From NCBI GenBank assembly GCA_963714425.1, contig CAVQOI010000008.1, forward strand, positions 124,001 to 188,000: a stretch of 64,000 bases of DNA, given 5' to 3'. Every line of letters starts with the position of its first letter. The first letter of the stretch is position 1. The position numbers and the translations under genes are program-made. Source of the stretch: DATCYX01 sp963714425 (GTDB taxonomy: Bacteria; Chloroflexota; Anaerolineae; Anaerolineales; UBA4823). Shown here one piece after another: positions 54,580 to 63,745 of this stretch. The notes below the pieces were generated by a model, which had not been told where the DNA came from, ran no database searches, and was given only the letters and a program-made list of their open reading frames with translations.

Positions 54580-56490
54580 ATGGCATACGGTTATAACGGC
54601 AAGATTTTGCATGTCGATTTGACCCAGGCGAAGCTGGAAGTCGAGCAACCCCCGGAGAGCTTTTACCGACAGTACTTGGGAGGCAGCGCCATGGGCATGT
54701 TCTACATCCTGCGGGATATGCCCGCAGGCGTGGACGCTCTTGCTCCGGAAAATGTGCTCACCCTGATGACCAGCGTGACTACCGGCGCAGCCATCTCAGG
54801 TCAGAGCCGTTTGAATGCCAACGCCAAATCTCCGATGAGCGGGGCGATTGGCGATGCTCAATCGGGCGGATTTTTCCCAGCAGAGCTCAAATTCGCTGGT
54901 ATCGATGGCATAGTCATCAAGGGTCGCTCCCGCAAGCCGGTATATCTCTCCATCATTAACGGCGAAGCATCGCTGCACGATGCTGCCCATTTAATGGGAA
55001 AGATCACTGGTGAGGTAGATGCCGTACTCCGCGCTGAAGTCGGGGAGCCTAAAGCAGAGGTGCTCCAGTTCGGCCCTGCTGCTGAGAAAGGTGTGCGCTT
55101 CTCAAGCCTGGTGAGCATGTCCAATCGTCACAATGGTCGCACTGGCATGGGTTTGGTGATGGCCAGTAAGAACTTAAAGGCCGTCGTGGTGCGCGGCACC
55201 AAGAAGCCTGAAATCGCGGACCCCAAGAAGCTGGTGGCAATGAACCGCCTCGGCCCGAAGCTTCTCCCTGAAAATCCGGATGTTGATGGGTTATTCCAGC
55301 ATGGTACTGCCAGTGTCGTACTCCCACAGAACATGACCGGAACACTACCAACCTTCAACTACAACGAGGGTCAATTCGAGTTTGCCGAAGATATCAGCGG
55401 CGAGCGCATGACGGAGACCGTCTTAAAGGAGCGGGATACCTGTTATGCCTGCGTGGTGCGCTGCAAACGCGTGGTCGAGATCACCGAGGGAGCACGGAAG
55501 GTAGACCCGCTCTATGGAGGTCCAGAGTACGAGACAATCTCGACTTTCGGCTCGTATTGTGGTGTGAAGGAAATGGATGCGGTCTCACTTGCCAACCAGA
55601 TCTGCAATATGTACGCGGTCGACACGATCACCTGCGGGGCGACGATTGCCTTCGCCATGGAATGCTTCGAGAAAGGGATCATTGGCACTCGGGAAACTGG
55701 GGGCATCGATCTCCGATTTGGTAACGCACAGGCAATGCTGGATACGCTGCACCAGATCGTCACCAATAGCGGACCTTTAGGTCATGTGCTCTCGCAGGGC
55801 TCAGCGTATGCAGCCAAGGTGTGGGGTCCGGCTGCGGAAGACTGCCTGATCACCATAAAAGGCGAGGAAGCACCGGCGCACATGCCTCATGCCAAGCGTT
55901 CTCTGGCGCTCATCTATGCGGTCAACCCCTTTGGCGCGGATCACCAATCCAGCGAGCACGACCCAATGTACGAGGAGGGCACTGCCCAGCTATACTTGGA
56001 CCGGTTAGCTGAGCTTGGCCTCAAAGATCCCCCGCCATACGCCTCGCTTGGATCAGAAAAAGTACGCTTTGCTGCCTATACACATATCTTCTACAGCCTG
56101 CTGGATACGCTCGAGCTGTGCCAGTTCGTCTGGGGTCCTGCATGGACGCTCTACGGACCATTGGAAATCGTCGAGCTTGTCCAAGCAGTAACTGGCTGGG
56201 ATGTCAGTTTGGCTGAGCTGGTAATGGCTGGGCAACGCCGACTGAATATGCTGCGTGCTTTCAATGCCCGTGAGGGCTTTGGTCGCAAGGACGACAAGCT
56301 GCCCAAGAAGTTCTACAAGGCCTTGCAAGGCACCGGTCCGACCGCTGGTGTAGCCATCGATCCGGTGGAATTTGAGAATGCGCTGGATCTGTATTACCAG
56401 ATTCTCAATTGGACGCCCGATGGAATCCCCACCCGCCCCGCCTTAGCAGAGGTAGGCATAGAGTGGGTGGCTGACACGATAGGTATATAA
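54580..56490 (+). CDS. aor: aldehyde ferredoxin oxidoreductase (tungsten family) 1
   Basis: A 636-residue AOR. It oxidises aldehydes to carboxylic acids and reduces ferredoxin, using a tungsten bis-pyranopterin cofactor and a [4Fe-4S] cluster. The cluster cysteines are Cys288, Cys291, Cys295 (CYACVVRC) and Cys514 (LELCQFVWG), the classical Cx2Cx3C...C arrangement. Pterin-binding segments are visible around GRTGMGLVMASKNLKAV and NPFGADHQSSEHDP. A strong ribosome site AAAGGAG precedes the ATG. It starts a tight operon with an aminotransferase, a second AOR and a MoaD/ThiS-like gene. Confidence 0.93.
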   Translation: MAYGYNGKILHVDLTQAKLEVEQPPESFYRQYLGGSAMGMFYILRDMPAGVDALAPENVLTLMTSVTTGAAISGQSRLNANAKSPMSGAIGDAQSGGFFPAELKFAGIDGIVIKGRSRKPVYLSIINGEASLHDAAHLMGKITGEVDAVLRAEVGEPKAEVLQFGPAAEKGVRFSSLVSMSNRHNGRTGMGLVMASKNLKAVVVRGTKKPEIADPKKLVAMNRLGPKLLPENPDVDGLFQHGTASVVLPQNMTGTLPTFNYNEGQFEFAEDISGERMTETVLKERDTCYACVVRCKRVVEITEGARKVDPLYGGPEYETISTFGSYCGVKEMDAVSLANQICNMYAVDTITCGATIAFAMECFEKGIIGTRETGGIDLRFGNAQAMLDTLHQIVTNSGPLGHVLSQGSAYAAKVWGPAAEDCLITIKGEEAPAHMPHAKRSLALIYAVNPFGADHQSSEHDPMYEEGTAQLYLDRLAELGLKDPPPYASLGSEKVRFAAYTHIFYSLLDTLELCQFVWGPAWTLYGPLEIVELVQAVTGWDVSLAELVMAGQRRLNMLRAFNAREGFGRKDDKLPKKFYKALQGTGPTAGVAIDPVEFENALDLYYQILNWTPDGIPTRPALAEVGIEWVADTIGI

Positions 56491-56496
56491 CTCTCT

Positions 56497-57768
56497 ATGA
56501 CATACCAAGAAGCAATTTCCAATATCTCCCCTGTATGGACGCGCTACACGCCTTTGCTTGCGGAGCGCGCCGAAGGGTGCTATCTCTACGCTCAGGATGG
56601 CAGTGCTTATCTGGACTTTACCTGCGGGATTGGAGTCACCAATACTGGGCACTGCCATCCGCGCGTTGTAGAAGCTATTCGAAAACAGGCGGGTCTGCTC
56701 ATCCACGGGCAGGTTAATATTGTGTTTCACAAACCATTGCTGGAGCTCGTCGAAGAGCTGCGCCCGATTGTGCCTCCCAGTATCGACGGATTTTTCTTCA
56801 GCAATTCAGGTGCTGAGGCGGTTGAGGGCGCCATGAAACTTGCGCGTCACGCTACTGGTAAGACGAATATTATCGTCTTCCAGGGTAGCTTCCACGGGCG
56901 CACTGTGGGAACCATGTCCTTAACCACCTCGAAAACCGTATACCGCAATGGTTACCAACCCCTGATGCCAGGCGTTTTTGTCGCCCCCTATCCTTATGCA
57001 TTCCGCTACGGTTGGGACGAGGAGAACACCAGCCAGTGGTGCTTGGATGAGCTGGAATACCTGCTGGTCTCACAGACCGCTCCGGAAGAGACATCTGCCA
57101 TCTTGATCGAGGGTGTGCTGGGCGAGGGCGGCTATGTTGTGCCTCCGGTGAGCTTCATGCAGGGGCTGCGCAGGCTGTGCGACACACACGGCATCCTGCT
57201 TATCATCGATGAGGTCCAGTCGGGATTTGGACGCACAGGGCGCTGGTTTGGCTTTGAACATTACGGCATTGAGCCCGATATCATGGTTGTCGCCAAAGGT
57301 CTTGCCTCCGGGATGCCTTTATCGGGTGTTTTCAGCCGCATGGATCTGATGAAGAAGTGGTCCCCTGGGACGCATGGCGGTACCTATGGCGGAAACGCGG
57401 TCGCGACTGCGGCAGCTGCTGCAACCATCCGCACAATCCGTGACGAGAATTTGCTTGCAAATGCCGTCGCCCGGGGTGAGCAGCTGATGACAGGTCTGCG
57501 GCACCTGCAGGAGGAGTATCCTGTGATGGGCGACGTGCGCGGTCTCGGATTAATGATCGGTACCGAGTTTCGCAAGCCAGATCACAAGCCAGACAAAGCC
57601 ACGGCCAAAGCCTTGATCCATGCCTGCCAGGAACGAAAGCTGTTGCTGCTCTCGTGTGGTTCGTATGACAATGTGATCCGCTGGATCCCGCCATTGATTG
57701 TCAGCGAGCAACAAATCAACGATGCACTCGGGACCTTCAAGGAGGCATTGAAGGAAGTCTTGGGTTAG
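56497..57768 (+). CDS. 4-aminobutyrate-type class III aminotransferase (5)
   Basis: A 423-residue PLP enzyme of the GABA aminotransferase branch: GIGVTNTGHCHP, FFSNSGAEAVEGAMKLAR, SFHGRTVGTMSLT, IIDEVQSGFGRTGRWF and Schiff-base lysine in VVAKGLASGMPL. It turns an omega-amino acid such as GABA into a semialdehyde. It lies 6 bases after AOR 1 and 33 bases before AOR 2, so the aldehyde formed is probably an AOR substrate. The ribosome site is weak, suggesting translational coupling to AOR 1. Confidence 0.88.
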   Translation: MTYQEAISNISPVWTRYTPLLAERAEGCYLYAQDGSAYLDFTCGIGVTNTGHCHPRVVEAIRKQAGLLIHGQVNIVFHKPLLELVEELRPIVPPSIDGFFFSNSGAEAVEGAMKLARHATGKTNIIVFQGSFHGRTVGTMSLTTSKTVYRNGYQPLMPGVFVAPYPYAFRYGWDEENTSQWCLDELEYLLVSQTAPEETSAILIEGVLGEGGYVVPPVSFMQGLRRLCDTHGILLIIDEVQSGFGRTGRWFGFEHYGIEPDIMVVAKGLASGMPLSGVFSRMDLMKKWSPGTHGGTYGGNAVATAAAAATIRTIRDENLLANAVARGEQLMTGLRHLQEEYPVMGDVRGLGLMIGTEFRKPDHKPDKATAKALIHACQERKLLLLSCGSYDNVIRWIPPLIVSEQQINDALGTFKEALKEVLG

Positions 57769-57801
57769 TTGCGGTGTTTCCTGGATACGGAGGTGTATTA
57801 A

Positions 57802-59529
57802 GTGGCAGCGATTCAACCTGATCATTCCATGAATGTTTGGCGTGTCGATGTAAAAGATCAAAAACTAACTGTTGAGCCTGCGCCCCCTTCCTGGGAAATG
57901 TTAGGAGGGCGCGGGCTGGTTGCGCGTGTCCTGGTTGATGAAGTCAATGCCACATGCGAGCCATTAGGACCGGGAAACAAACTGCTGTTTGCACCCGGCT
58001 TGCTGGTGGGACACATGCTCTCCAGTTGCGACCGCATATCGGTTGGGGGAAAAAGCCCGCTCACGGGAGGCGTAAAAGAGTCCAATGCCGGGGGATCTAC
58101 CGGGATGCAGATAACCCGCCTGGGAATCAAAGTGCTGATCATCGAAAATATCCCCGACAAGGCGAGCTGGTGGGTGCTGCATCTAAGCCCGGAAGGGGCA
58201 CGCTTCGAGCCAGCAGATGACCTCGTAGGTCTGGGCGTGTACGCAACCGCGCCGCGGCTGCTGGCGCGTTATGGTCAGCACGTAGCTCTTGCTCTCATAG
58301 GTCCGGGCGGGGAGATGCGCCTATCTTCGGCAGGCATCCAAAACTTGGATAAGGACCAAGTGCCTTCTCGCATTGCTGCTCGTGGCGGTCTTGGGGCGGT
58401 GATGGCCTCCAAAGGCTTAAAGGCAATTGTGATTGACGCAAAGGACGGCGAAAAGGCGTCAATATCCCATATGGACGCTTTCCGCAAGGCGCAAAAAGAG
58501 TTTAACCAAGCGCTGATGGCGCACCCGCAGATTAAAGTTTATGCAGAGTATGGGACTGCAGCAATGCCGCGTATGTCGAATGGTTTCGGCGGGCTGCCCA
58601 CGCGCAATTTCTCCGAAGGCACTTTCGAGGATGTAGAAAAGATCAGCGGCGAAACCATGCGCGAGCTGCTGCTACAGCGTGGTGGAGAGAGTGAGACCAC
58701 GCATGCCTGTATGGCGGGTTGCACGATCCGGTGTTCGAACATCTTCGGTGGTGAGGACGGAAAAGCGATTGTTTCGCCGTTAGAATACGAGACAATTGGT
58801 CTGCTCGGCCCAAACCTGGGTATCCCTGATCTCGATGCCATCGCACGCATGTGCTATCAGATTAACGATCTGGGGCTGGATACGATTGAGGTAGGCGCAG
58901 CGCTGGGTGTTGCTGCTGAAGCAGGTCTCATGCAGTTTGGCGATAGCACCCGGGCGATGGAGTTGATAGAGGAGATCGCTCAAGGGACACCGCTTGGGCG
59001 CGTTTTGGGTCATGGCGCAACGACTACAGGCCGAGTATTCGGCGTCGAGAATGTGCCTGCGGTGAAGGGTCAGGCGATGTCTGCTTATGAGCCAAGGGCG
59101 ATTAAAGGGACTGGCGTGACCTACGCCACCTCACCCCAGGGTGCAGACCATACTGCCGGGCTGACCATCCGCGCTAAAGTGGACCACCTGAATCCTGCAG
59201 GGCAGGTGGAAATCTCCCGTAAGACTCAGATCAACATGGCCGGCTACGATACCCTGGGAGCCTGTATCTTTGCAGGCTTTGGCTTTGCTGCCGCTCCAGA
59301 GACTATCGGTGATCTCCTTAACGCCCGCTACGACTGGCAGGTTGGCAGCGATATTCTCCAGGCGCTTGGCAGAGAGACACTCACGCTGGAGCGCGAGTTT
59401 AATTTGCGTGCAGGATTCACATCTGCTCAGGACCGTATTCCGGAATGGATGACTCGCCAGCCATTACCTCCCCATGCGGCTGTCTTCGACGTCCCTGACG
59501 ATGAGCTGGACCATTTTTTTGACTGGTAG
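57802..59529 (+). CDS. aldehyde ferredoxin oxidoreductase family protein 2
   Basis: A 575-residue AOR paralogue, about 60 residues shorter than AOR 1. Pterin-binding segments include GGLGAVMASKGLKAI and SPQGADHTAGLT. The cluster cysteines are Cys303, Cys307 and Cys311 (CMAGCTIRC) with Cys488 (GACIFAGFG), so the first spacing is Cx3C, not the usual Cx2C. The start is GTG with GGAGGTG 8 bases upstream. It is followed after 2 bases by the MoaD/ThiS-like gene. It may use a different aldehyde from AOR 1. Confidence 0.9.
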   Translation: MAAIQPDHSMNVWRVDVKDQKLTVEPAPPSWEMLGGRGLVARVLVDEVNATCEPLGPGNKLLFAPGLLVGHMLSSCDRISVGGKSPLTGGVKESNAGGSTGMQITRLGIKVLIIENIPDKASWWVLHLSPEGARFEPADDLVGLGVYATAPRLLARYGQHVALALIGPGGEMRLSSAGIQNLDKDQVPSRIAARGGLGAVMASKGLKAIVIDAKDGEKASISHMDAFRKAQKEFNQALMAHPQIKVYAEYGTAAMPRMSNGFGGLPTRNFSEGTFEDVEKISGETMRELLLQRGGESETTHACMAGCTIRCSNIFGGEDGKAIVSPLEYETIGLLGPNLGIPDLDAIARMCYQINDLGLDTIEVGAALGVAAEAGLMQFGDSTRAMELIEEIAQGTPLGRVLGHGATTTGRVFGVENVPAVKGQAMSAYEPRAIKGTGVTYATSPQGADHTAGLTIRAKVDHLNPAGQVEISRKTQINMAGYDTLGACIFAGFGFAAAPETIGDLLNARYDWQVGSDILQALGRETLTLEREFNLRAGFTSAQDRIPEWMTRQPLPPHAAVFDVPDDELDHFFDW

Positions 59530-59531
59530 GC

Positions 59532-59771
59532 GTGAAAGTCACCGTACACCTGCACACCATCCTGCAACGCCAGACCCCCGAGGGTCTGATTCGCCGCCTG
59601 GAAGTAGAGCTTCCAGGCGGCAGCCGCGTGGCTGATCTGCTCACAACTCTGGCGATAAATTTCCCTGAAGAGGCGCTCTTGCTGGCAGTCAACAGGCGTG
59701 TCGCCAATGGTGCAACACTCTTGCAAGATGGAGACCAGGTTAATATTATGCCGGCGATTTCAGGGGGGTGA
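59532..59771 (+). CDS. MoaD/ThiS-family sulfur-carrier-like protein
   Basis: A 79-residue beta-grasp protein ending in Gly-Gly, the feature required for thiocarboxylate formation in MoaD and ThiS. The body shows LEVELPGGSRVADLL and LLQDGDQVNIMPAISGG. It starts with GTG 2 bases after AOR 2. Many tungsten AOR genes carry a MoaD-like partner, so a role in the AOR pyranopterin cofactor is the likeliest reading. No MoaE or E1-like enzyme is adjacent. Confidence 0.88.
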   Translation: MKVTVHLHTILQRQTPEGLIRRLEVELPGGSRVADLLTTLAINFPEEALLLAVNRRVANGATLLQDGDQVNIMPAISGG

Positions 59772-59789
59772 TCACTTCCCCAGTCACAA

Positions 59790-59820
59790 AGCGGAGCAGG
59801 ATGTTACATCCTGCTCCGCT
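59790..59820. terminator. bidirectional hairpin terminator
   Basis: A perfect 14-base stem: AGCGGAGCAGGATG at 59790-59803 and CATCCTGCTCCGCT at 59807-59820 with a TTA loop, followed by CTATTTC on the plus strand. It lies between the convergent ends of the MoaD-like gene and the lipoprotein gene. Confidence 0.8.
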
Positions 59821-59845
59821 CTATTTCTGGATCAAATACAGCAGC

Positions 59846-62374
59846 TTATTGGACGGTTCCCAATAGTCGCGGGAACCAATAAATCAACACTTCCATAGCT
59901 GGCTTTCCGCGCACTGAGGACGACTTATCTTCCAGTACTACCGGAGGGTAAAAGCCCTGGCTGACAATGCCAGTGATGTAATCACGTGTATTGACAGCTG
60001 CAAGTACGGAGCTGTAAATGTCCGCCTGCTCACCCAGGTCAATAGGAATGGTAGTAATATCCGCTTGAGGTCTCGCAAGTGCGCTCCAGCTTAGACAACC
60101 ACCAGCAGGGTTTGGCAGGCAAGCTGTACCTGCTCCATCTACTGACGGGTACGCCAGTCCGAGCGTGATGGCCTTGCCAAAGCGTGTTTGTAAGGGTTGT
60201 ACGCTCTCATCCAACAGTCGGGCTGCCTCAGTTTGCAGGTCAGGCCTGCCAGCATTAGGTATGGTTGTTAGAGCAGGATTGAAAAGTATATAGATACGGT
60301 CGACCGAGTCCAGGAAGATGGGCGGATTTGTGGCCGAGAGGTTGAAGGGTAGCGCCCAGACGAGAGAGCCGGAGTAGCGCGCACGCACTTCCTGGATCAA
60401 GTTGCGCCAGCGAGATTCGGCGTCAGCGGGCACTCCCGAAGGCGTTCCGTCCGCTAGAGTGCCATCCGGCATAGCGGGAGATAACCAGTCGCCACCTAGG
60501 ACCAGCGCCTGGGCATCATTGCGGGCTGCCAGGTCAGCATGGTGCAGGGCAAAAGCGCGGTAGCGGTCGAACCACACCAGCCACCAGGAGAAATCTTTCT
60601 GAGCCTCAGCCCACCACTGATCTGAGCTCGTAGCAAAGCCCGGGGATGGATACACTGCAACGTTGAGGCCACGCTGGCGTGCTTGTACGATGCTATCTTG
60701 CAGATCGTACCAAGGAGCGTCTCTCCCAGTGACAATTTCGAGGATCGGCGGCGAGGTGCGCGTATAGGTCCAGGTGGGGGTGACAAAGACCCAATTCGCA
60801 CCAGTGCTCTGGACGCTATTTAGCGTTTCAGGCTCACGTGGTTTCCATGTGGGATGGTAACCGGGCTGGTACTCAATTCCCGCCATAAAGAATGATCCAC
60901 GTGCGAGTACAGGAACAGGTTCAACCGCAGCCCCGATGAAATTCGGATCCAGCCAGGCCCAAGCGGTCACCGTGTCTTCTACGGTTTGTGAGAACAGGCT
61001 GGATGAGAGGGGGTAGCCCCCACTCAAGGGTCCCATGGTCTGTGTGTCATCTGCTGCACCGCACTGATCATTACGGCAGAATCGATAACTTAGGGAGCCT
61101 ACTGTTTGTAATGGGCTGTTGAGCACGTAAGCCCAGCGATTTGGTCCCAAAGGCCACATGGGTATTGGTTCCAGCCAGCCAAAAAACGGGTTGAACTGGA
61201 TGGAGACGAAATCTTCTGGGGGGGTGTTTGCTGGCACATCGACATCGATGGTGATTGGAGCAGAATTTGCCGGTCGCCAGCTCTCCACTTCATCCTGGAC
61301 AATGCTATCAGTTTCTGGGACAATGATCTGCCTAACGCGGCGAGTTCCGTCCTGGTTCAATTCAGTATTCCAATAGCCATCTCCAAGTGTGTAAAGATAG
61401 CGCAAGTCTGTGCCAGCGGGGAGTGAAAGCTGCAGTGCGTAAGCACCTTCCGGCGTCAGCGTGAGTACAGGCATGCGCGAGGCGACTGTATTGACCCCGC
61501 CAGATAGGTCACTAAAAGTATTGCCGAGCTGGTAGAGATTTCCTGCCATTCGGATTGGCACCGCCGGGATCGTTCCTTGCGGAACGCTCACTTGGAAAAT
61601 AATATTCACCATATTAGCTGGCACAAGGCGTAGCTCCGCGGGAGTTGTCGAATTTGCCGCAATCAATGCACCCTGTTGAAAAGTGCGATAGCTTCCATCC
61701 AGTGCATAAGCCACCAGGTTGTGTGTTCCGGGTGGCAGCCCTTCTAACAAGTATGAGCCATCTGAGGTTGTGAGGGCTTGAGCGCCGCCTGCAATGATGA
61801 GCAGGTTGGTGATTGGCTGGCCTGTCACTGAGTCCAATGCCTGTCCACTGATGCGTCCGGTCTCGCCTTCAAACTCTGTATCCGTCCAGCGCGTGACCAC
61901 ATCCTGTACCACACCTGGTCCTTCGACGTGGTATAAGCGGTAGCGCATTTGGCGACCATCGGATACATGCTCCTCAACCATTGCAGCAGGTGCCAGACGT
62001 GTGTATCTATACTTCAACGTGGAGCCCAAGGGGAAAGGCATTACAAGCACATAGTGACGCTCGTCGTCCTGGTCCATCGGGTATGTTAACATGTTGAGCG
62101 CCAACCCGCTGACTTCGTCCAGAATATTTAGAAATACAGGCTCTTCTGAAGGCGAGTTGGCAGGAATCTCGACGCTAAATGTTATCTCAGTCTCAGGGAT
62201 CGGCGAACTCACAGGAGGAGAGGGGGTATCCTGAGCAGGCATGGAGATCTCGGTGGGTAGTAGCTCAGGAATTGTCGGTTGGCAAGCCAGACTGACGGCG
62301 ACGATGATGATGATGGGTAAGAAAAGGTTTCGAGCTAAACCACGGGATGAATGAAGGTCTTTGAATAATTTCAT
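59846..62374 (-). CDS. large lipoprotein with starch-binding-like modules and TIM-barrel-like domain
   Basis: A protein of about 842 residues. A lipoprotein signal peptide ends at the lipobox SLAC, about 31 residues from the ATG at 62374. A proline-rich spacer follows. Three beta-sandwich modules with the CBM20-like pattern (P.G.LRYxYT..., ending DxVxxW) are visible around residues 65-165, 255-365 and 366-480, with a carboxypeptidase-regulatory-like fold (GRISGQALDSVTG...GSYLLEGLPPGTH) after the first. The C-terminal 340 residues look like a TIM-barrel glycosidase-type domain (GFATSSDQWWAE, ALVLGGDWL). The GTG at 62416 overlaps the previous stop (GTGA) and is an alternative start. It probably binds or degrades extracellular glucan. 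Confidence 0.75.
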   Translation of the reverse strand: MKLFKDLHSSRGLARNLFLPIIIIVAVSLACQPTIPELLPTEISMPAQDTPSPPVSSPIPETEITFSVEIPANSPSEEPVFLNILDEVSGLALNMLTYPMDQDDERHYVLVMPFPLGSTLKYRYTRLAPAAMVEEHVSDGRQMRYRLYHVEGPGVVQDVVTRWTDTEFEGETGRISGQALDSVTGQPITNLLIIAGGAQALTTSDGSYLLEGLPPGTHNLVAYALDGSYRTFQQGALIAANSTTPAELRLVPANMVNIIFQVSVPQGTIPAVPIRMAGNLYQLGNTFSDLSGGVNTVASRMPVLTLTPEGAYALQLSLPAGTDLRYLYTLGDGYWNTELNQDGTRRVRQIIVPETDSIVQDEVESWRPANSAPITIDVDVPANTPPEDFVSIQFNPFFGWLEPIPMWPLGPNRWAYVLNSPLQTVGSLSYRFCRNDQCGAADDTQTMGPLSGGYPLSSSLFSQTVEDTVTAWAWLDPNFIGAAVEPVPVLARGSFFMAGIEYQPGYHPTWKPREPETLNSVQSTGANWVFVTPTWTYTRTSPPILEIVTGRDAPWYDLQDSIVQARQRGLNVAVYPSPGFATSSDQWWAEAQKDFSWWLVWFDRYRAFALHHADLAARNDAQALVLGGDWLSPAMPDGTLADGTPSGVPADAESRWRNLIQEVRARYSGSLVWALPFNLSATNPPIFLDSVDRIYILFNPALTTIPNAGRPDLQTEAARLLDESVQPLQTRFGKAITLGLAYPSVDGAGTACLPNPAGGCLSWSALARPQADITTIPIDLGEQADIYSSVLAAVNTRDYITGIVSQGFYPPVVLEDKSSSVRGKPAMEVLIYWFPRLLGTVQ

Positions 62375-62412
62375 AATAAGTTTCCATGACGAGTGAATAA
62401 TTTTTAGTGGAT

Positions 62413-63195
62413 TCACGAGTTCACCCCCATTTGGATGAGCTGCAGAAGCAATTCGATATTGGGAATATTCGAAACCGGAATTTTTTGGCTGGTTTTATCG
62501 GATAATTCTACCACCAGATACCCTAAGCGCACCTGGATGCGGGACACCTGACTCCAGGTGATAGTCTGCTTGCTCGAAAAAACGCCCTTCCGGATGAGCT
62601 TGATGCCATCTTTTTGGATTGCGAGCGGCCCAAAGTAGAGCCATTGACCGTTCTCAAAGTTTTCCTGCAGATTTGGCAGCAGGCGAGGATACAAACGGGC
62701 TTTCAGCATACTAAGCAGCTCAGCCACTCCCTGGATAGCGCCATTCAAGTGGATTGGCTTGCCTGTATTCGGGTAAAGTATCCCGGCATATCTTTCCCTA
62801 AGTTGTAATCCCAGCAAGTGGTAGCGCGTGGATTGTGTGGAAACGCCAGCAATCTCCTCCCAGCGAAGTATTCTCCTTTGATCCAATACTACCTTTATAC
62901 CCTTCTCGTGAACGGCAACGAATTGGTGAGATACACGGATTCGTAAGTGCGCCGCGATGAAAAACACACAGAGGGCGATTAGTGCTAAGGTATACCAAGG
63001 TCGGCTCCATTGGTCAGCAGGTACAGGCCCATGGACAGTGTAAGCTGAGCGAAAGCGGTTATATCCATAGAGTAGTGGAACCACTACCGCCAGGGCTCCT
63101 GGCAGCAATAGAAACCATACATCTCGCCAACCTAATGGCAGGCTGCGAAAGATGCGGATTACACGTCCAAGCTGCTGATTGGCGTGGACAGACAC
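62413..63195 (-). CDS. membrane protein with PH-like domain
   Basis: A 260-residue protein. Two membrane segments lie near residues 25-45 and 68-85. The rest is predicted soluble, with strands HQFVAVHEKGIKVVLDQRRILRWEEI resembling a bacterial PH-like module; a second copy may start at GPLAIQKDGIKLIRKG. The start is GTG at 63195. Its stop overlaps the start of the lipoprotein frame by 4 bases. The function is unknown. Confidence 0.6.
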   Translation of the reverse strand: MSVHANQQLGRVIRIFRSLPLGWRDVWFLLLPGALAVVVPLLYGYNRFRSAYTVHGPVPADQWSRPWYTLALIALCVFFIAAHLRIRVSHQFVAVHEKGIKVVLDQRRILRWEEIAGVSTQSTRYHLLGLQLRERYAGILYPNTGKPIHLNGAIQGVAELLSMLKARLYPRLLPNLQENFENGQWLYFGPLAIQKDGIKLIRKGVFSSKQTITWSQVSRIQVRLGYLVVELSDKTSQKIPVSNIPNIELLLQLIQMGVNS

Positions 63196-63273
63196 AATTA
63201 TTTGGATGCAACCATCATGCCAGCGTGAACAAACCGTCGGGAGGACAGAGTTCCATTTGGTGTCCCTGAACTT

Positions 63274-63744
63274 TCACGGCTGGTGAACCGGCGTAAAATA
63301 ATCGATATCCAGGATCGACCCCGTGCGCTCAGCGGTCGGTTTGAACACAGCTTTGACCGGCATGCCGATCTCAATTTGCTCTGGCGACACACCTTCGAGA
63401 CGATGGATCAGTCCGCCATCGCCAAAGCGGACGAAGGCAACCAGCTCTGGGGTCTCGCGCGGGCTACCGTCAAAATTCACGAACAGCAGTGTATAGGTGA
63501 ATATCTCGCCGGTATTTCCCATATCCACCCATTCGGTCAGTTCGTTTAAGCAGCGTTCACAAAAAATTACTGCCGGAACATAAAGGTGATCGCAATGGCT
63601 GCAGCGCGTTCCATAGATCCGCCCTTCATCCTTGATCGCCCTGAAAAAACGCTCTCCAGCCAACCCATAAGTGTATCGACTGCTAACAGGCAGGTCGCCT
63701 TTCCATGCAACTGGGGCATTAGGGTCACGTTCTAGTAGGCTCAT
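63274..63744 (-). CDS. OB-fold/zinc-ribbon protein (DUF35 family) 1
   Basis: A 156-residue protein with a rubredoxin-like zinc ribbon (CSHC and CERC, 11 residues apart) and an OB-fold (EIFTYTLLFVNF...RFGDGGLIHRLEG). DUF35 proteins bind acyl-CoA and work beside thiolases or HMG-CoA synthase-type enzymes. It starts one base after the stop of the second copy, so the two are co-translated. The last residues ERTGSILDIDYF are shared with that copy. Confidence 0.82.
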   Translation of the reverse strand: MSLLERDPNAPVAWKGDLPVSSRYTYGLAGERFFRAIKDEGRIYGTRCSHCDHLYVPAVIFCERCLNELTEWVDMGNTGEIFTYTLLFVNFDGSPRETPELVAFVRFGDGGLIHRLEGVSPEQIEIGMPVKAVFKPTAERTGSILDIDYFTPVHQP

Positions 63745-63745
63745 G

